Assembly (NCBI GenBank): GCA_947167635.1
Contig: CAMVIT010000005.1
Location: 29,706-93,705 of the forward strand
DNA from: F23-D06 sp947167635
GTDB lineage: Bacteria; Bacteroidota; Bacteroidia; Bacteroidales; WCHB1-69
DNA: 64,000 nt
Reading direction: 5' to 3'
Shown here: one piece after another, positions 35,323 to 45,825 of the stretch
Position numbering within the stretch: position 1 is the first letter of the stretch
Layout: the number at the start of each line of letters is the position of its first letter
Notes under the pieces: generated by a model
Told to the model about the DNA's origin: nothing
Seen by the model: the letters and a program-made list of their open reading frames with translations, nothing else
The model's database searches: none
Made by a program: the position numbers and the translations under genes

Positions 35323-38300
35323 ATGAAAAGAGTATTATCAATTTGCTTTTTAAGCATGTTGCTATTGCTGGCGGGGTTTACCGCTAAAGCACAGGTGACA
35401 ACGAATTGCTGCTTCTGGCTGGAGAACATGCAGCCAGACACGTTGCAAGACATTTCCAATTTGGGGATCGCGCCTGGTGCCCCAGCGCTTTTGCCGGGTC
35501 ATGGCAATCCGCTCGTGCTTGACAACACGTTATCACGGGTTGATGAGGTCACCTTCACGCCTGAGTCCTATGGCACAGCTCATCCCGTAGGCATGCGTAC
35601 GGACTGGTACAGGGTGAGATTCACGAACAACTGCAATCTCCCTGCCAGCACGAAGGTTTCCTTGGAATGGAAATTGTACAACAACGGCGTACTCATCCCG
35701 TATGCCAATCTTTCGGACTATGTGGATATGTTCATCTACACCAGTTTTGACCAACTTGCCAATACGAGCAATGTGAACGCTACCTGTGGTCACAGTGGTT
35801 GGTTGGGCGGTCCTGTCTATGCGGAAGGCGTTTGCCATGGTGTGGCCAACAATTGTGTGGGCGGTTATCCTGGCTCCATGGTTGTTGATAACAACTATCC
35901 TTATGCACAGTATGGTTTCTCTGCTGCTGGCTATGTCAGATTGGCAAATTCGTACAACCTCGATTACTTCTACATTAATTTCTTCGCATCTTCGGAAACT
36001 CGCATCGCCCTTCGTTGGAAACGTGTGGGTAACTACTCTTTGGTTGTAGGTCTTCGTGAACGTACCGATGGTACGGATTTTGCCATTTGGAACGATCCAG
36101 GCCAAACGGGTTACATCGGCGGCCATCAGAGCTGCTGCGGCGCTCTCCTCGCACAAGACTCCATTCACTATCTCGTGCAGACCAATTCCCAGAAGGTTAT
36201 TTGCGAACGTGACTTCTACATGTATGGCAGACCTGTTGCCATGTACACCCAAACGGGTATGTACAATGTTCTTTTCGGCACATACGACTGCGACCACTGG
36301 AAAGTTGACTCTGTTGACTTGCTTGACTTCCAGACCCGTCCTACTCCCGACATCGTTGGTCACAATGCTTCCAGCTGTAAGAATGAACCCATTACTTTGA
36401 ACGACATTCTCGCCCTGGCTCCTCCTGTCAACACCGACACGATGGATTACATTTACCATGAGATTTATTGGAAGACCGGCGTGAACGGCACGTTCTCCCA
36501 AACCCCTATCATTCCTGACAACACTTATCCCCATATCGATACTTTCTATGTGTATCAAGTAAACGCATATCGTATCCCCAATGGTGACACCTTGTTCTGC
36601 ACAGGTTACACGGATTCCTTCCTGTATGAGATTTTGGAAATCCTGCCTCCTGTTTTGGACAATACCCCGAACTACTTCGCTTTCTGTAACGAGGACATCA
36701 CCCCGGCTTCAGAACAGATTATCAAGGCCAAGCTGAACAATATCCCCGAGAACCAATGTGCAGTTGAGATTCACTGGTTCCTCGGCACCACAGCCACTGG
36801 CACCCCGATGGTGACCACCGCTTGCGACACGGTGAACTTGTCCAGCATCTATACCAATAATATCCATAAGATTGTCAAGATTACGGCTTTCTCGTACGCT
36901 CCTTCTACGGGCACCTATTCTCCGACGGGTGCTACCGTGACGTTCGAGTTCTTCGCCACTCCTGAAATCACAATGGCTGCTGATACAGAGTATGTGGTTT
37001 GCCCTCACACTCCGATCACTCTTCACAATGCAGCTGTCGTCACCAATATCAACGGAGCTGGTCAGACCACTGGCGTGAACGGTGTGAACTGGCAGTATGT
37101 TTGGACTAAGAATGGCAATACCATCAATGCCAACACGCCCAACCTGAATATCAATGCTCCTGGTTGTGCCACGACGGATGTTTATACCGTTACCGCCACC
37201 GCCCTTTCCATTGAGAACGGTTGTGACTCCGCTCGCACTCGCGTCTTCACTGTTGTCAGCAACGACACCATGCCTCTGACCATCAGATGGAGAGACAACT
37301 CCACTGCTCAGGTTCGTATTTCCGGTTGCGACACCACGACCAGTGCTTGGGCTGCTCCTTATACCATGGCTAATGTGAGCGAAACAGGCAACTCCATCAT
37401 CCAAGTCACTTCCGACAAATGCAGCAATGTTCAGAACATTCACTACTCTGTCAGCATCAACACGACTCTTGCTCCGTGTACGACTATCGTTACCCGCAGC
37501 TACTATGTCACTGACGAATGTAACAACCAATCCAACACGATCAGCCAGGTTGTCACGATTGTGAACGACACCTTCCCGACACTTGCTGGCAATGTTGACA
37601 CTGTTCTTCCGGTTCGTCCGCTCAACAACGACTGTAAGGATGATATGCCTGCACGTTCTGTCTTGTTGGCTTCTTTGCACGACAACTTCCAAATCCACTC
37701 CGCTTGCGGTGCCAATGTTGATGACGATGACATTCATTTCTATGTGGGTAATGTTGAAGTCGCCGCTCTTGATGGTCATATTGGCGTGCGCGACACGAAC
37801 ATCTTCGCCAACACCAATGAAGTTCATGTGCTTGTTTCCTTGACAGACGAGTGTGGCAACACCACCCCGGTCAATCAAAGACAACATGTTATTACACTCT
37901 TTAAACCCGATCAGATCGACATCGCCCATGGCGCCACTCTGACTCCGGATTATGAGATTTGTAACTATGATACCGTTTCTGTCACGTTTGACACGCTGAT
38001 GATTTACAATGGTTTCAGCCCTTATCAATATGCTTGGTCACAAGATCCTAAGCCCGAAGAGTGTGGAATCATCTATCACGCTGACGATCCTACTGTCATC
38101 GATGTGTATGCATTGGTTGGTGGTGCTTACTACACCTCTTCCCAGTTTATCATGACCATCACCGATAAATACGGTTGTGTGGCTGCTGATACTTCTAATG
38201 CAATTCACTTCTTCCCTGTTCCTACTGTGAACATCGTGGAAGACCCGCGTAATGACGACTATGCTCATGCCGAGCCCGTTGTTGTTTGCCCGACTTTCGG

Positions 38301-41300
38301 CCACTTCCTGATTGAAGCTCAAGCTACCGATAATCTTCCGCTTTCATACGACCATACTTTGACGTATGTGTGGTCTGGTGAAGCTATTGACTATACTTCC
38401 ACCAATGAACATTCCTTCATTGCTGTGAACGAAAACATTTGTAACAGAATTTACACGGCCTATGCTACGGTTACCAACACCAAGGGCTGTATCACTGTGG
38501 CTGACTATTCTATCGAAGCTATCGACACTGAGGCTCCTGTCCTGACTGTTGACTTGACTACCGACACTATTCCTGTCAATGCTCCGAACTGTAAGATTAT
38601 CGTTCCGGATTACACGCATCTCTTCAATGTCAATACTGTCTCCGACAACTGTTGGAATATGGACAGCACAGTTGTAACCCAGGTTCCTGCCGCTGGCGAA
38701 CTCATTGGTGTGAACACGGATGTGGTTGTCACTGTCCAACCCAAGTGCGGTCCTGCTGCCACTCACATCATCAGAGTGTGCTTCCCCGAGCCGTTCATCT
38801 CCACTTCAATTTCTGCTACGGTTGACAGCGTTTGCTATCCCTACACCACTACCCTCACTACCACCACTCTGAATGGTACTCCGAATTACTTGGTTGTGTG
38901 GAATGGCACCGACACTATGGATGCCTTGACGGTCAGCCCCACGGAGACTTCCAGAACCCACAATGTTGTGGTTGTGACTGACGTTCATGGCTGTCAGGCT
39001 ACTGACGCTATTGATCTCGTTGTTTATCACAAGCCTGTTGCTGGTGACGTGAACATCACTTCCACGCCCAACAACTACTGCGATGACCAACATGCTAACG
39101 GTTCCTTCACGGTGACCGCCGTTCATCCTGACATTGACAGCGTGAGACTTGCCGGTACTTCTGAATGGCATGCTCTCCCGTACACAACCGATGCCAACCT
39201 GCCTCATGGCACCTATGCATTCGACCTGCACACTATTCACGATTGCTACACCGCTGGCATTGCTGTTGGCACTATTGCTCACGATACCACGATCAACAAT
39301 CTCGAAGAAGTTCTGACTCTGAGCATCTACACGAACAATGACTATTGCACTGCTCCTTGGCATGGTACCATTGACGTTGTTTATCCTGTGAATGGCTACA
39401 CCTACCACATTGGTGAATACGTCCACGTGCTTGACAATGGCGAACTTGACACTTGCGGTAATGAGACGCACCTCTACAATCCTGATCTTGAGAGCGACCT
39501 CTGGTTCAACTACCTCTATCAAGGTGTCTATGCTATTGAGATCACGACCAACTTCAACTGTCATTATGTGACGGATTCCATCGAAGTTCTGGATGCCCGT
39601 ATCACACCTCCGGTTCCTCAAATGGTTGTTGTTCCTAACACCAACTGTGTCTCCAGCAACGGTTCGGTCAGACTTGTGAATACGGATCCCAAATATTATT
39701 ACACCCTTAACGGTATCACCTGGCGTGGTAACCAAGGTGCACGTACCTTTGGTCTGTTGCCTGCTGGCACTTACAATTTGAATATTTACAATGACATCAC
39801 CCGTTGTTCCAATGATACTACAATCGTGGTTCCTGACGGCACTGTCATTCCTGTTTACACCTCGAACGAAATCAGCATTCAACCCCGCACCAACTGTACT
39901 GTTCCGAATGGTGAGATTCATATCAACGCTCAAGCTGGTTATCTCTATTTCGTGATGAATGCCGCTGGTGACACGATTGCCGCTACTTCTTACAATGCAA
40001 TGGAAAGTGGTGACTTCACCGTTCGCAAGTACAACTTCGCTACCGGTTGCTACAAAGACTCTATCGTTAATATTCCGTTCAACAGACCTGAATTCGAATA
40101 TACCTTGACTCCTGTGGCTGATATGGATTGTAGCATTGAAATTGGTACTGGTTCCGTCAGTGTGGTTCCTGCTTTGGCAGCTGATTACCATATTTACAAC
40201 AGTCTGAACGAAGAAGTTTCCTTCACAGGCTTGAATCCTGATGTCTATACGGTTACTGCCTATATTGCTGCCACCCAGTGTACATATAGCAAGAATGTGA
40301 CTGTTGGTACTGACTATACTTATCCTGAATTGGTCTTCACTTCCACACCTAACTACAATTGCTATCCGACCAAGAACGGTACGATCACAGCTGTTGACAC
40401 TCAGGATGTCCGTAATTACACCTCTTTGAATTACTATCTCGATGGTGAAGCTGTCAACTATCCTATCACTGGACTTAACAGTGGCTCTTACAATGTCTAT
40501 GCTATCACGAACCTCCATTGTCGTTCCAATGCGGAGAACGTTGTTGTTGTTGACAGCGCCTTCTTTGCACGTCAATATGACATTGTGCCGAACAGCACTT
40601 GCGACATCACGCTGAGCCGTCCGGGTAATGGTCAAATCCATGTCCTGACTCCGCAAGGCACACATTATCTGTATGTCTTCACCTATATCGATACCATTCA
40701 CTACAACTATGATGTGGATCACTTTGAGCCGATCGACTACACGAAGTTCACCTTGGCCGATGGTCACTACTCCGTTCACATTACGGACACGGTCACGGGT
40801 TGTGAATACACTGACACAGTGTTTGTTCCGTTCATCGCTACTCCGCTGACTATCGACACTGTTGTTTCCACCCCGGACTACAGCTGCCGTGCTGATCTTG
40901 CTCTTGGCACGATTACGGTGACTGCTCACTCCAGCAGCGCTTCCGCTGTTCTGACTTACTCTATCGATGGTGGTGCCACCTATCAACTGAGCAATGTCTT
41001 CACGGGTCTTGTGCCTGGCACCTACAACATTGTGATTCGCGATACCGCTAACAACTGTGTCTATGCTAATCTCCCGAAGAGTGTGATTGATGTTGCTGAT
41101 GAGATGTATGTCCTTACCTTCGATGCCGACACCACTCCGAACCAATTCTGTGATCCCACTCGTTTCAACGGTTCTATCACGGTGAACAATATTGTGAATG
41201 CCAACCCGTATCCGACATCTTATCTCTTCAAGATCAACGGTGGTGAATACCAGACCAGCAATGTCTTCTCCGAACTCGAAGCCGGCACTTATGTGGTCAC

Positions 41301-44300
41301 CGTTAAGGATGTCTTCACTGGTTGTGAATACACTGCTACTGCTATCATCCGTTTGGACAACAATTATGCTCCTATCGTTGGCATCACTTCTACCGGTCAT
41401 AACAACGGTGGTGAATTCCACTTCTGTAAGAATAGTGACGGCATGCTCATCGCTAATGTCACTCCGCTGTTGCCTGGTGACACTCTGTTCACCTATGCTT
41501 GGTACAATGACTGCCCGGCTGGCATCCTGATGTCCGACTCTTCTTCTGTCAATGTCTTGACCGAAATCGTCCACTGCTGCACCTACACTGTTGAAGTTAC
41601 CAGCGTGCTGACAGGTTGTAAGACCATTGAGACCAGATATGTTTGTGTGGATTCTCTGCCTCTCGTGCATTTCTACATTGACCACGCTGCATGGACCACC
41701 CGCGACCCGAACAACTTCTTCAACTGCGAAAATCATCCTTTGACCATCGGTATTGATCCTACAGGCCTTGTTTCCCATGTCTGGACCAACGGTATTGTCA
41801 CTGATGCTTATGAATTCACAGTTCCTGCATTCGCCGTCCCGGCTAATGAGACCAAGTCTTACTGTGTGACGATTGTTGATCAAAACGGTTGTTCCTCCAC
41901 CGAGGCCCTGAACGTGATCTCCAAGCCGATCTTCCGCACTGCCGAAACGATTAATGCTTGTAACACTTATTCTTTCCATGGCAATAAGATTGCTGATTGC
42001 GTCTTCACATTCGATCCTGCCGTTGGTGCTACCAACACGCACGTCGTGGTTGACACGCTCGCTGCTTTGAATGGTTGCGACAGCATCGTTACCTACACGA
42101 TTATCATCTCTGCTCTGCCAGTCCTCGATGTGACTGCTACCAATCTTGAGGATGTCTTCTGCGCCGGTGATGTCATCGTTCCTACGGGCCTTGGTTTCAA
42201 CCATGACTATGCAGTCCAATATGGTTGGCGTATTATCCCTGCCACGGAGACTCCTAATACGGCCACGTTCAACACCGCTGGTCAAGAGTTCAACATCAAC
42301 TCACCGGTCAGCTATGGTATGACGGGCAGCAAGATTTATGCTTACAGTGCCAATGATTGTGACACTATTGTGTCTGGCACCTATATGTTGACGATCCATG
42401 ACGTTCCGACACTCCGTCCGAATGCTCCTGCTATGAATCTCGATACGATTTGCGCTGGTAATGTTCCTACGGTTCCCGCTTTGTCTGCCGCCAACATTGA
42501 TTGGCATGGTACCACCACGGGTAATGAGTGCAAGATTGAATACAGAGATATCACTTCCACTGTTTGGAACACTTGGGCTCCTGGAACCACTTTGAACGAT
42601 GAAGGTGTCTATGCTTTCAGATTCGTTGCCAAGAATCATTGTTCCGGTGAATTCGTCACCCTCGACACCATGGGTGTGATTGTCAACGGTACTGTTGGCG
42701 TCTCTATCAACAATCCTTATCAGAGACTTTGCCTCGGCAATGCAATCACTCCGATTGTCATCACCACCACGAACGCTATGGCTCTCACCAACGATGATGT
42801 TGTCATCACTCCGAATGCCGGTCTCACTTTCGATGCCGCTACGATGACCATCTCCGGTACTCCGACAATTGCTACTACATATAGCATTGCTATCACGGCT
42901 ACGAATGAGTTCGTTGGTTCTCCGTGTCCGACCTTCACTTTGCTTGACTCCATCGTGGTGAACCCGTTGGTCACCATCGATGCCACCAACGCCAATCAGA
43001 CCATTTGCCTCGGCAACCCGATTGACAATGTTGTGATCTCAAATGCCAACTCCACAATCAGCCATTCTATTCTTCCCGTTGGTTTGATCTTCACGGGCAA
43101 TGTCTTGAGTGGTGCTCCTGTCGCTGTTGGTACATACACTATCACCTTCACGGCTACGAGCAACATGGTCCCGCAATGTGAATCCAGAACTGTTGCCGTC
43201 AACATCACGGTGAACGACACTGTTACCCTTGCTGTTACTTCTGCCAATGCTGACCAGACGATTTGCCTCGGTGAATCTGTTGCTGACATTATGATTGCCA
43301 ACACGAATTCTACTGTTGCTGTCACGGGTCTTCCTACTGGCATGACGTATCAGGCTGCCACCAACAGCATTGTTGGTGCTCCGACCGCCGCTGGTACTTA
43401 TAACTTCACCATCACGGCTACGAGCGACAAGGTTCCTGCTTGCAACGTCAAGACTATCCAGGGTACCATCACGGTGAATGACACTGTCGTTCTGACTGTG
43501 AGCAACAACTCTCAGAGATTGTGCCTCGGTAACGCTATTGATCCGATGACGATTACCAACACCAATTCCACGATTACGGTTACGGGTCTGCCGACAGGTG
43601 TCACCTATACGGATGCCACACATGTCATCAGCGGTACCCCGGTCAACTTCGGCACGTTTGAGTACACTGTGCTCGCCACCAGCGACAATGGTTGTACCAA
43701 CAAGACGTTTGTTGGCACCATCGTGGTTAACGACACGGTCACCCTCAGCGCCACGAACTTGAACCACGCTATTTGCCTCGGTAATCCGATCAATGATATC
43801 GTGATCACCAATACGAATTCCACGATCACAGTTACGGGTCTGCCTGAGACACTGACTTATGATGATGCAACTCATACGATCAGTGGTACTCCGAATGCAT
43901 TCGGCCCGATCACCTACACCATCACTGCTACCAGCAACCAGAACCCGGCTTGCAACGCCAAGACGATTGTTGATGTTATCACGGTGAACGATACGGTTAA
44001 GCTGACAGCCGATGCTACGAAACTCAACCAGATTGTTTGTCGCGAGAACAACATCGAAGACATCGTCTTCAACGTTGAAAACGCCACACTCTCTATCGTT
44101 GGTACACTTCCTGCTGGCCTCACCTTCAACAACAATGTCATTTCCGGTGCTCCTACGGTGATGAACACCACGGGCTATACGTTCACGGTTTTGGCCACCA
44201 GCACTGCTGATCCTGCTTGCGATGCCAAGACTCTTGATGTCAATCTCATTGTGAATGACAAGCCTTCCATCACGGCTCCGATTACCGGTGGTGACCTCGC

Positions 44301-45747
44301 TGTCTGTGACGGCCAAGTTTTCACGATGCCAGTGACCCCGACTGCTGCTGATGTTGTTGACAACGGTTATCCTGCTACCTCTGCTTGGGTGTATGATGGT
44401 GCTGAGTTCGACTGGACCACACCGGCCAATCTCTCCATGCATCAAAAGTACATGTACTTCTCAGCCACTAATGCTTGTGGTACCACTTCCGATTCCGCTC
44501 AATTGACAGTTTACAAGCTGCCTGTTCCGGAAATCACGTCCGACACCATGATCTGTCTTGATGGCACTGCTTCCTTGGCTGCTAACGAAGGATATGTTTC
44601 CTATCAGTGGTTCATGGATGGTACTGCCATTGCAGGTGCTACATCCAACACATACACTTACTATGCCGATGGCAATGCTGCTATGCATACCTTCACCGTT
44701 GAAGTTGAGGATGTGAATGGTTGTACCTCTGTTGAAAACAGAAATGCTACGATTGATGTCCGTCATTTCTCCGCTGGCAACGCTGTTACAATTCAAGTTA
44801 CAGAGAATCCGGGATTCATCTTCACTCATGAAGGTGTTGTGACGCATAACTTCACAGCCAGCACCAATGATCCTCAGACCAACTACACCTGGATGATTAA
44901 CAATCCGTGTGACTATAATGGAGATACCCTCGTGTTTGTCACGTTCGATCTCTATTTCAATGGTCAGCCCATCGAAAATGACAGCATCGACCTGTACATC
45001 CAGACACAAAGTGTCTTCTCCAACACGTATGTCACATACGACTCCATCAACTGGCCATCCGCTAATAACTGGCCAATGCAAGCTAACTGCTATTACAATT
45101 ATGCTGCTTCTAACAATCATGATGCTTATTATCCGGGCAACCACTATCCTTCTGGTACCTTGAATTTCACGGGTAACACACAATATGATGATGCTTACTT
45201 GCACTTCCTCGGTGGCAGAACTGTCTATAAGACCATCAACAAGTTCAGAAGAAGCGGTGAATACACCATTCACTATAGACTCTACTCCACTTCTGTGACG
45301 AACCACTATCCTGGCCTCTATCATAACGAAGAAGAAAATGCTAACTTGACAATCGGTGGTTCCAACTCTATAATCAGCTCCGCTCTTTTGACCGAACTCG
45401 CTTACGATGTGCTTACCATTGTGGTTGAAGGTCCGGACAACGCTTACAATCCTGACGAGACCATCACCTCCATCACTGAGTATGACGATGAGAACAATGT
45501 TTCCATGGAAGTTTACCCGAACCCTGCCACTACGACGGTTAACGCTCGTATCAAGGGTGTCAGCGGCGAAACCTCTGTGCGCATCGTGAACATCGCCGGT
45601 CAGGTTGTTGCTCAAGACAATGTTGTGCTCGACGCTTCTGAGTATGTTTACACGACTCAGATCCGCAACCTCACTCCTGGCGTGTACTTCATGTACGTCG
45701 AAGGTGAGAACGCAACCTTGTCCAGAAAGCTCGTTGTGACCAGATAA
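35323..45747 (+). CDS. Giant SprB-like surface protein with T9SS sorting domain
   Basis: The 3,474-residue protein is a probable cell-surface adhesin. It has a signal peptide (1-24, ending TAKAQ) and a Cys-containing N-terminal domain of unknown family (about 25-350). A long series of Ig-like modules follows. Residues about 1240-2030 contain SprB-type repeats with the pattern C..xNGSITV ... LEAGTYVVTVKDxxxGCEY. Residues about 2460-2980 hold six tandem modules of 82-90 residues with LCLGN ... ISGTP ... VNDTV landmarks. Then come Ig-like and unknown domains and a type A T9SS C-terminal domain (about 3390-3474, VYPNPATTTVNARIKG to SRKLVVTR). Codon use is strongly biased (GGT, CGT, GCT favoured), as in highly expressed genes. 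A terminator follows; the gene is monocistronic. Confidence 0.92.
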   Translation: MKRVLSICFLSMLLLLAGFTAKAQVTTNCCFWLENMQPDTLQDISNLGIAPGAPALLPGHGNPLVLDNTLSRVDEVTFTPESYGTAHPVGMRTDWYRVRFTNNCNLPASTKVSLEWKLYNNGVLIPYANLSDYVDMFIYTSFDQLANTSNVNATCGHSGWLGGPVYAEGVCHGVANNCVGGYPGSMVVDNNYPYAQYGFSAAGYVRLANSYNLDYFYINFFASSETRIALRWKRVGNYSLVVGLRERTDGTDFAIWNDPGQTGYIGGHQSCCGALLAQDSIHYLVQTNSQKVICERDFYMYGRPVAMYTQTGMYNVLFGTYDCDHWKVDSVDLLDFQTRPTPDIVGHNASSCKNEPITLNDILALAPPVNTDTMDYIYHEIYWKTGVNGTFSQTPIIPDNTYPHIDTFYVYQVNAYRIPNGDTLFCTGYTDSFLYEILEILPPVLDNTPNYFAFCNEDITPASEQIIKAKLNNIPENQCAVEIHWFLGTTATGTPMVTTACDTVNLSSIYTNNIHKIVKITAFSYAPSTGTYSPTGATVTFEFFATPEITMAADTEYVVCPHTPITLHNAAVVTNINGAGQTTGVNGVNWQYVWTKNGNTINANTPNLNINAPGCATTDVYTVTATALSIENGCDSARTRVFTVVSNDTMPLTIRWRDNSTAQVRISGCDTTTSAWAAPYTMANVSETGNSIIQVTSDKCSNVQNIHYSVSINTTLAPCTTIVTRSYYVTDECNNQSNTISQVVTIVNDTFPTLAGNVDTVLPVRPLNNDCKDDMPARSVLLASLHDNFQIHSACGANVDDDDIHFYVGNVEVAALDGHIGVRDTNIFANTNEVHVLVSLTDECGNTTPVNQRQHVITLFKPDQIDIAHGATLTPDYEICNYDTVSVTFDTLMIYNGFSPYQYAWSQDPKPEECGIIYHADDPTVIDVYALVGGAYYTSSQFIMTITDKYGCVAADTSNAIHFFPVPTVNIVEDPRNDDYAHAEPVVVCPTFGHFLIEAQATDNLPLSYDHTLTYVWSGEAIDYTSTNEHSFIAVNENICNRIYTAYATVTNTKGCITVADYSIEAIDTEAPVLTVDLTTDTIPVNAPNCKIIVPDYTHLFNVNTVSDNCWNMDSTVVTQVPAAGELIGVNTDVVVTVQPKCGPAATHIIRVCFPEPFISTSISATVDSVCYPYTTTLTTTTLNGTPNYLVVWNGTDTMDALTVSPTETSRTHNVVVVTDVHGCQATDAIDLVVYHKPVAGDVNITSTPNNYCDDQHANGSFTVTAVHPDIDSVRLAGTSEWHALPYTTDANLPHGTYAFDLHTIHDCYTAGIAVGTIAHDTTINNLEEVLTLSIYTNNDYCTAPWHGTIDVVYPVNGYTYHIGEYVHVLDNGELDTCGNETHLYNPDLESDLWFNYLYQGVYAIEITTNFNCHYVTDSIEVLDARITPPVPQMVVVPNTNCVSSNGSVRLVNTDPKYYYTLNGITWRGNQGARTFGLLPAGTYNLNIYNDITRCSNDTTIVVPDGTVIPVYTSNEISIQPRTNCTVPNGEIHINAQAGYLYFVMNAAGDTIAATSYNAMESGDFTVRKYNFATGCYKDSIVNIPFNRPEFEYTLTPVADMDCSIEIGTGSVSVVPALAADYHIYNSLNEEVSFTGLNPDVYTVTAYIAATQCTYSKNVTVGTDYTYPELVFTSTPNYNCYPTKNGTITAVDTQDVRNYTSLNYYLDGEAVNYPITGLNSGSYNVYAITNLHCRSNAENVVVVDSAFFARQYDIVPNSTCDITLSRPGNGQIHVLTPQGTHYLYVFTYIDTIHYNYDVDHFEPIDYTKFTLADGHYSVHITDTVTGCEYTDTVFVPFIATPLTIDTVVSTPDYSCRADLALGTITVTAHSSSASAVLTYSIDGGATYQLSNVFTGLVPGTYNIVIRDTANNCVYANLPKSVIDVADEMYVLTFDADTTPNQFCDPTRFNGSITVNNIVNANPYPTSYLFKINGGEYQTSNVFSELEAGTYVVTVKDVFTGCEYTATAIIRLDNNYAPIVGITSTGHNNGGEFHFCKNSDGMLIANVTPLLPGDTLFTYAWYNDCPAGILMSDSSSVNVLTEIVHCCTYTVEVTSVLTGCKTIETRYVCVDSLPLVHFYIDHAAWTTRDPNNFFNCENHPLTIGIDPTGLVSHVWTNGIVTDAYEFTVPAFAVPANETKSYCVTIVDQNGCSSTEALNVISKPIFRTAETINACNTYSFHGNKIADCVFTFDPAVGATNTHVVVDTLAALNGCDSIVTYTIIISALPVLDVTATNLEDVFCAGDVIVPTGLGFNHDYAVQYGWRIIPATETPNTATFNTAGQEFNINSPVSYGMTGSKIYAYSANDCDTIVSGTYMLTIHDVPTLRPNAPAMNLDTICAGNVPTVPALSAANIDWHGTTTGNECKIEYRDITSTVWNTWAPGTTLNDEGVYAFRFVAKNHCSGEFVTLDTMGVIVNGTVGVSINNPYQRLCLGNAITPIVITTTNAMALTNDDVVITPNAGLTFDAATMTISGTPTIATTYSIAITATNEFVGSPCPTFTLLDSIVVNPLVTIDATNANQTICLGNPIDNVVISNANSTISHSILPVGLIFTGNVLSGAPVAVGTYTITFTATSNMVPQCESRTVAVNITVNDTVTLAVTSANADQTICLGESVADIMIANTNSTVAVTGLPTGMTYQAATNSIVGAPTAAGTYNFTITATSDKVPACNVKTIQGTITVNDTVVLTVSNNSQRLCLGNAIDPMTITNTNSTITVTGLPTGVTYTDATHVISGTPVNFGTFEYTVLATSDNGCTNKTFVGTIVVNDTVTLSATNLNHAICLGNPINDIVITNTNSTITVTGLPETLTYDDATHTISGTPNAFGPITYTITATSNQNPACNAKTIVDVITVNDTVKLTADATKLNQIVCRENNIEDIVFNVENATLSIVGTLPAGLTFNNNVISGAPTVMNTTGYTFTVLATSTADPACDAKTLDVNLIVNDKPSITAPITGGDLAVCDGQVFTMPVTPTAADVVDNGYPATSAWVYDGAEFDWTTPANLSMHQKYMYFSATNACGTTSDSAQLTVYKLPVPEITSDTMICLDGTASLAANEGYVSYQWFMDGTAIAGATSNTYTYYADGNAAMHTFTVEVEDVNGCTSVENRNATIDVRHFSAGNAVTIQVTENPGFIFTHEGVVTHNFTASTNDPQTNYTWMINNPCDYNGDTLVFVTFDLYFNGQPIENDSIDLYIQTQSVFSNTYVTYDSINWPSANNWPMQANCYYNYAASNNHDAYYPGNHYPSGTLNFTGNTQYDDAYLHFLGGRTVYKTINKFRRSGEYTIHYRLYSTSVTNHYPGLYHNEEENANLTIGGSNSIISSALLTELAYDVLTIVVEGPDNAYNPDETITSITEYDDENNVSMEVYPNPATTTVNARIKGVSGETSVRIVNIAGQVVAQDNVVLDASEYVYTTQIRNLTPGVYFMYVEGENATLSRKLVVTR
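42690..44255 (+). repeat. Six tandem Ig-like repeats coded within the giant gene
   Basis: Units of about 250-270 bases begin near 42690, 42960, 43210, 43475, 43730 and 43990. Each carries the peptide landmarks LCLGN or ICLGN, then NSTITVTGLP-like, SGTP or GAP, and VNDTV. Units 3 to 5 are the most alike. Divergence between units suggests old duplications kept under selection. Confidence 0.8.
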
Positions 45748-45767
45748 TCCTTATAGGAAATATAACC

Positions 45768-45804
45768 AAGGGAGTTGTGCCTTCAACACACAACTCCCTT
45801 TTTT
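45768..45804 (+). terminator. Intrinsic terminator after the giant gene
   Basis: A perfect 12-pair stem (45768-45779 with 45789-45800) with a nine-base loop is followed by a T-run. Confidence 0.92.
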
Positions 45805-45825
45805 ATTATCTAAAACAGACCCTTG

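Noticed and set aside
38806..42285. Antisense open frame of 1,159 codons inside the giant gene, with others at 36709-38028, 43039-44445 and 44461-45615
   Set aside because: The sense strand encodes a coherent protein with signal peptide and sorting domain. The open antisense frames arise because its biased codon use avoids TTA, CTA and TCA. The antisense translations show no domains.
42690..44255. Tandem repeats considered as a CRISPR array
   Set aside because: The period is about 260 bases, the repeats are diverged and lie within one reading frame encoding Ig-like modules.
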